From assembly GCA_018334775.1 (NCBI GenBank), contig JAGXLJ010000044.1, forward strand, positions 1-7,852: a DNA stretch of 7,852 nt, given 5' to 3'. Of the stretch, positions 5,508-7,852 are shown one piece after another. Every line of letters starts with the position of its first letter. Position 1 is the stretch's first letter. Made by a program: the position numbers and the translations under genes. The stretch comes from Halodesulfurarchaeum sp. GTDB taxonomy: Archaea > Halobacteriota > Halobacteria > Halobacteriales > Halobacteriaceae. Below the pieces are notes generated by a model. It was not told where the DNA came from, made no database searches, and saw only the letters and a list, made by a program, of their open reading frames with translations.

Positions 5508-5789
5508 ATGAGCGCAAGCGATTTCGAGGAGCGCATCGTCACGGTGCCCCTCAGAAAAGTCAAGGCGACGTCGAAAAGCGAGCGTGGGGACAAGGCCATG
5601 TCGATGATTCGCGAGCACCTGGCCACCCAGTTCAGCGTCACCGAAGACGCGGTTCGACTGGACCCCTCGATCAACGAAGCGGTCTGGGAACGGGGCCGTG
5701 CCAATCCGCCGAGTAAAGTTCGTGTGCGGGCCGCTCGGTTCGAAGAAGAGGGCGCCGCGGTCGTCGAGGCCGAACACGCCGAGTCCTGA
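5508..5789 (+). CDS. rpl31e: Large-subunit ribosomal protein L31e (eL31)
   Basis: This 93-residue protein is L31e. Diagnostic stretches are [20 protein letters not shown] (8-27), the helix [17 protein letters not shown] (28-44), and [20 protein letters not shown] (51-70) followed by [12 protein letters not shown]. Length is typical of haloarchaeal L31e. It binds the large subunit close to the tunnel exit, near the docking area for SRP and other ribosome-associated factors, which suits its neighbours pfdA and ftsY. The ATG at 5508 is three bases after the rpl39e stop, and the tif6 GTG is two bases after its own stop. No separate promoter or Shine-Dalgarno is visible, so expression presumably depends on the rpl39e promoter. 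Confidence 0.97.
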   Translation: MSASDFEERIVTVPLRKVKATSKSERGDKAMSMIREHLATQFSVTEDAVRLDPSINEAVWERGRANPPSKVRVRAARFEEEGAAVVEAEHAES

Positions 5790-5791
5790 GA

Positions 5792-6457
5792 GTGCTTCGC
5801 ACTGCATTCTACGGATCGTCCTACGTCGGGGTCTTTGGGGCCGCATCGGAGGGGTTTCTGGTTCTCCGTCCCGACCTCGAGGCCGAGACCGTCGAAGCGA
5901 TCGAAGCGGAGTTCGAAACACCAGTCGTCGAGACAACCATCGATGGGTCGGGGACGGTTGGCGCGCTCCTCGCGGCGAACTCGAATGGGATGGTCGTGAG
6001 CGAGCGCACTGCCGATCACGAACGCGAACGGCTCGAATCCGAAACTGATCGGCCAGTGGCGTTACTTCCGGGTCGGATCAACGCTGCAGGGAACGTCATC
6101 CTCGCGAACGATCACGGCGCCTTCGGGCATCCTGACCTTTCCGACGAAGCGGTGAGTGTGGTCGAGGAGACACTCGATGTCCCGATGACCAACGGCCGGA
6201 TCGGGGGCGTCGATACCGTCGGCTCCGCCGCGGTCGCCACGAATCGTGGCGCACTCTGTCATCCACAGGCCACCGACGAGGAGTTGGACGCCGTCGAGGC
6301 GGCGCTGTCGGTGCCGGCGGACGTGGGGACAGTTAATTACGGCGGCCAGCTCGTCGGTTCGGGACTTATTGCGGCGGGAGCGGGCTATCTCGTCGGGGAG
6401 GACACGACTGGCCCGGAACTCGGACGCATCGAGGACGCCCTGGGCTACATCGATTAG
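5792..6457 (+). CDS. tif6: Translation initiation factor aIF6 (ribosome anti-association factor)
   Basis: This 221-residue protein is archaeal IF6. It binds the 50S subunit at the L14/L24e region and blocks premature joining with 30S; in eukaryotes eIF6 also functions in 60S biogenesis. The pentein-like fold of about five repeated subdomains shows as recurring motifs: [10 protein letters not shown] (62-71), [20 protein letters not shown] (92-111), [20 protein letters not shown] (135-154), and [20 protein letters not shown] (178-197). The start [20 protein letters not shown] is typical. The initiator is GTG at 5792, two bases after the rpl31e stop; no in-frame ATG is nearby and the conserved N-terminus begins here. 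A 50-base gap follows before pfdA, the longest break inside this cluster. Confidence 0.97.
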   Translation: MLRTAFYGSSYVGVFGAASEGFLVLRPDLEAETVEAIEAEFETPVVETTIDGSGTVGALLAANSNGMVVSERTADHERERLESETDRPVALLPGRINAAGNVILANDHGAFGHPDLSDEAVSVVEETLDVPMTNGRIGGVDTVGSAAVATNRGALCHPQATDEELDAVEAALSVPADVGTVNYGGQLVGSGLIAAGAGYLVGEDTTGPELGRIEDALGYID

Positions 6458-6507
6458 CTCGGTCCCGAGTAGGAAGATACTTCCCGCTCAGAGTCTGGTT
6501 TTGGACC
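6458..6507 (+). promoter_or_regulatory. tif6-pfdA gap with two small hairpins and a possible weak promoter
   Basis: This 50-base gap contains CTCGG-TC-CCGAG (6458-6469) beginning right after the tif6 stop. GGAAG-ATA-CTTCC (6472-6484) follows; both are perfect 5-bp inverted repeats. The second contains GATACTT, about 29 bases before the pfdA ATG, a weak TATA-like match at promoter distance. It may be a processing or attenuation site, or a minor internal promoter. It cannot encode ribosomal protein LX, which needs about 170 bases. Confidence 0.3.
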
Positions 6508-6951
6508 ATGAGTATTGGAGGAGGCGGCGGTCAGCTTCAGGCGCTTCAGGAGGAAATGCAGGCCCTCGCGGAGCGACGTGAAGAACTCGACGAGCAGATC
6601 GAAGAACTGGAAACCGATAAACGCGAGATTGACGAGGCCATCGAAGGGCTCGACGTACTCGAGACGGGCTCGACCGTTCACGTTCCACTTGGCGGGGACG
6701 CGTTCGTCCGCGCGACCATCGAGGACGCGGACGAAATCGTCGTCAGCCTGGGCGCCAACTTCGCGGCGACCGAGGACCGCGAAGAGGCAGCCGAGACCCT
6801 CGAAACGAAGCAGGAACGAGTCGACGAGCGTATCGAGGAGCTGCGTGAGGAGCAGGCCGAACTCGACGAACAAGAGGCTCAGCTGGAACAGGAGGCCCAG
6901 CAGGCCCAACAGCAGATGCTCCAGCAGCAGGCCCAGCAACAGGGCGAATAA
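6508..6951 (+). CDS. pfdA: Prefoldin subunit alpha
   Basis: This 147-residue protein has the prefoldin alpha layout: an N-terminal coiled coil (about 8-48), a short beta-hairpin core (ETGSTVHVPLGGDAFVRATI, 52-71, continuing to about 86), and a C-terminal coiled coil (about 92-147). Archaeal prefoldin is a hexamer of two alpha and four beta subunits that captures unfolded chains with its coiled-coil tips. The GG(D/S)AFVRA core and the N-terminal MSIGGGGGQLQ, common in haloarchaeal alpha subunits, separate it from beta subunits, which have a single hairpin. The last 15 residues before GE contain 11 glutamines (131-145). The ATG at 6508 gives the expected N-terminus. ftsY begins four bases after the stop, so the two are co-transcribed. 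Confidence 0.94.
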   Translation: MSIGGGGGQLQALQEEMQALAERREELDEQIEELETDKREIDEAIEGLDVLETGSTVHVPLGGDAFVRATIEDADEIVVSLGANFAATEDREEAAETLETKQERVDERIEELREEQAELDEQEAQLEQEAQQAQQQMLQQQAQQQGE

Positions 6952-6955
6952 GCGG

Positions 6956-7852
6956 ATGTTCGACGGGCTGAAGGAGAAGCTGGGAGAGTTCCGCGAGGAC
7001 GCGGCCGATGTGGCGGCGGAGCAGGCGACGACCGAACACGAGGCCCAGGCCGATTCCGAAGCCCCCGACGATTCTACGGCAACCGATGACTCGACAGCGG
7101 GCGCGCCGGACGGGGCGGACGAATCGGAGGGCGGCCCGTCACTGACCGACCGAGCGAAGTCCCTGGCGACAGGCAAAGTCATTCTCGACGCCGAGGACCT
7201 GGAGGAGCCCTTGTGGGAACTCGAACTGGCCTTGCTCGAAAACGACGTCGAGATGTCCGTCGCCGAAGAGATCCTGGACGGTATCGAAGCCGAACTCGTC
7301 GGCGAGCAGAAGACGATCACCGAGAGTACGACGGGACTCATCGAGGAAGCGCTTCGGGAGGCGCTGTTTGATGTCGTCTCCGTCGGTCAGTTTGATTTTC
7401 TCGACCGGCTCGCTGCCACGGATAAACCAGCCGTCATCATTTTCACCGGGGTCAATGGCGTCGGAAAAACCACCTCGATCGCCAAACTCGCGACGTACCT
7501 CGAGGAGCACGGGTTCTCGTCGGTGCTCGCAAACGGCGACACCTACCGGGCCGGAGCGAACGAGCAGATCGAGGTCCATGCCGACCGCATCGACGCGCCG
7601 CTCATCAGCCACGAGCAAGGCGGTGATCCGGCAGCGGTGATCTACGATGCCGTGGAGTACGCAAACGCCCACGATATCGATGTGGTCCTCGGAGACACGG
7701 CCGGACGCCTGCACACGAGTGACGGGTTGATGAATCAACTCGCAAAGATCGACCGGGTCGTTGGGCCGGACATGACGCTGTTCGTGGACGAGGCCGTCGC
7801 AGGCCAGGACGCTGTCAAGCGAGCCACCGAGTTCAACGAGGCGGCGAACATC
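6956..7852 (+). CDS. ftsY: Signal recognition particle receptor FtsY, 3' end cut by window edge
   Basis: The window holds the first 299 codons, with the frame open to the last base. FtsY is the SRP receptor GTPase that brings SRP-ribosome complexes to the membrane and the Sec channel. Domains: a short amphipathic basic/acidic N-terminal helix (MFDGLKEKLGEF) likely to aid membrane contact; an acidic Thr/Ser/Asp-rich linker (about 20-62); the helical N domain (about 63-155); then the NG GTPase domain. The P-loop is GVNGVGKTT (165-173, K171). GDTYRAGANEQI (194-205) is the SRP-GTPase switch/insertion motif, and GDTAGRLHTSDGLMNQLAKI (246-265) is the G3 region. DEAVAGQDA (278-286) follows. The TKxD base-specificity motif should lie just beyond the window. 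The ATG at 6956, four bases after pfdA, is the only sensible start. The N-terminus and the AGAN rather than SRP54-type motif context mark this as FtsY, not Ffh/SRP54. Confidence 0.97.
   Translation, partial: MFDGLKEKLGEFREDAADVAAEQATTEHEAQADSEAPDDSTATDDSTAGAPDGADESEGGPSLTDRAKSLATGKVILDAEDLEEPLWELELALLENDVEMSVAEEILDGIEAELVGEQKTITESTTGLIEEALREALFDVVSVGQFDFLDRLAATDKPAVIIFTGVNGVGKTTSIAKLATYLEEHGFSSVLANGDTYRAGANEQIEVHADRIDAPLISHEQGGDPAAVIYDAVEYANAHDIDVVLGDTAGRLHTSDGLMNQLAKIDRVVGPDMTLFVDEAVAGQDAVKRATEFNEAANI

Noticed and set aside
4569..5936. Upstream part of a 709-codon open frame on the minus strand ending in the TPR gene
   Set aside because: The extension beyond 4568 is antisense to thpR, rpl39e and rpl31e, has no family resemblance and is arginine-rich. 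Only the part from the ATG at 4568 is real.
6454..7341. 295-codon open frame on the minus strand
   Set aside because: Serine- and leucine-rich shadow antisense to pfdA and ftsY, both of which are firmly identified.
7139..7738. 199-codon open frame on the minus strand
   Set aside because: Antisense shadow of the ftsY N and G domains.

Overview
The window reads as a chromosomal stretch from a haloarchaeon. The evidence is the high GC content, very acidic proteins rich in Asp and Glu, start codons without convincing Shine-Dalgarno sites, archaeal TATA-like promoters, and archaeal-type genes (L39e, L31e, aIF6, prefoldin alpha, ThpR, DUF424). I count 11 protein genes, two of them cut by the window edges. 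I see no mobile element, CRISPR array, tRNA or rRNA.

Region 1 (1-1363, minus strand) holds the iron-sulfur cluster pair: sufS (cysteine desulfurase), followed by the first 16 codons of a sufU/iscU-type scaffold gene. Region 2 (1529-3518, plus strand) carries a soluble alkaline-phosphatase/sulfatase-superfamily protein of unknown substrate. It is followed by a multi-pass membrane protein of the UPF0104 (LPG synthase-like) family. This pair is the least understood part of the window and may act on a membrane lipid or glycoconjugate, which is inference.

Region 3 (3520-4568, minus strand) is a two-gene unit, a TPR protein and a DUF424 protein, joined by an ATGA stop/start overlap. It converges on region 2 with a single base between the stop codons. 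It diverges from thpR (4623-5177, plus), an RNA 2',3'-cyclic phosphodiesterase, across 54 bases whose exact midpoint is a TTAA palindrome.

Region 4 (5178-7852, plus) is a 174-base spacer with two inverted-repeat structures and a good TATA-type promoter, followed by the conserved archaeal cluster rpl39e-rpl31e-tif6-pfdA-ftsY. This cluster joins ribosomal proteins at or near the exit tunnel, the 50S anti-association factor, a co-translational chaperone subunit and the SRP receptor, so it links ribosome maturation to nascent-chain folding and membrane targeting. The ribosomal protein LX (L18Ae/eL20) gene, which I recall often lying between tif6 and pfdA in archaea, is not present there.

Most of the window is ordinary housekeeping sequence. 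The best candidates for a second look are the two non-coding architectures (4569-4622 and 5230-5308) and the uncharacterised phosphatase-like/membrane-protein pair. I saw no clear case of a wholly new system.
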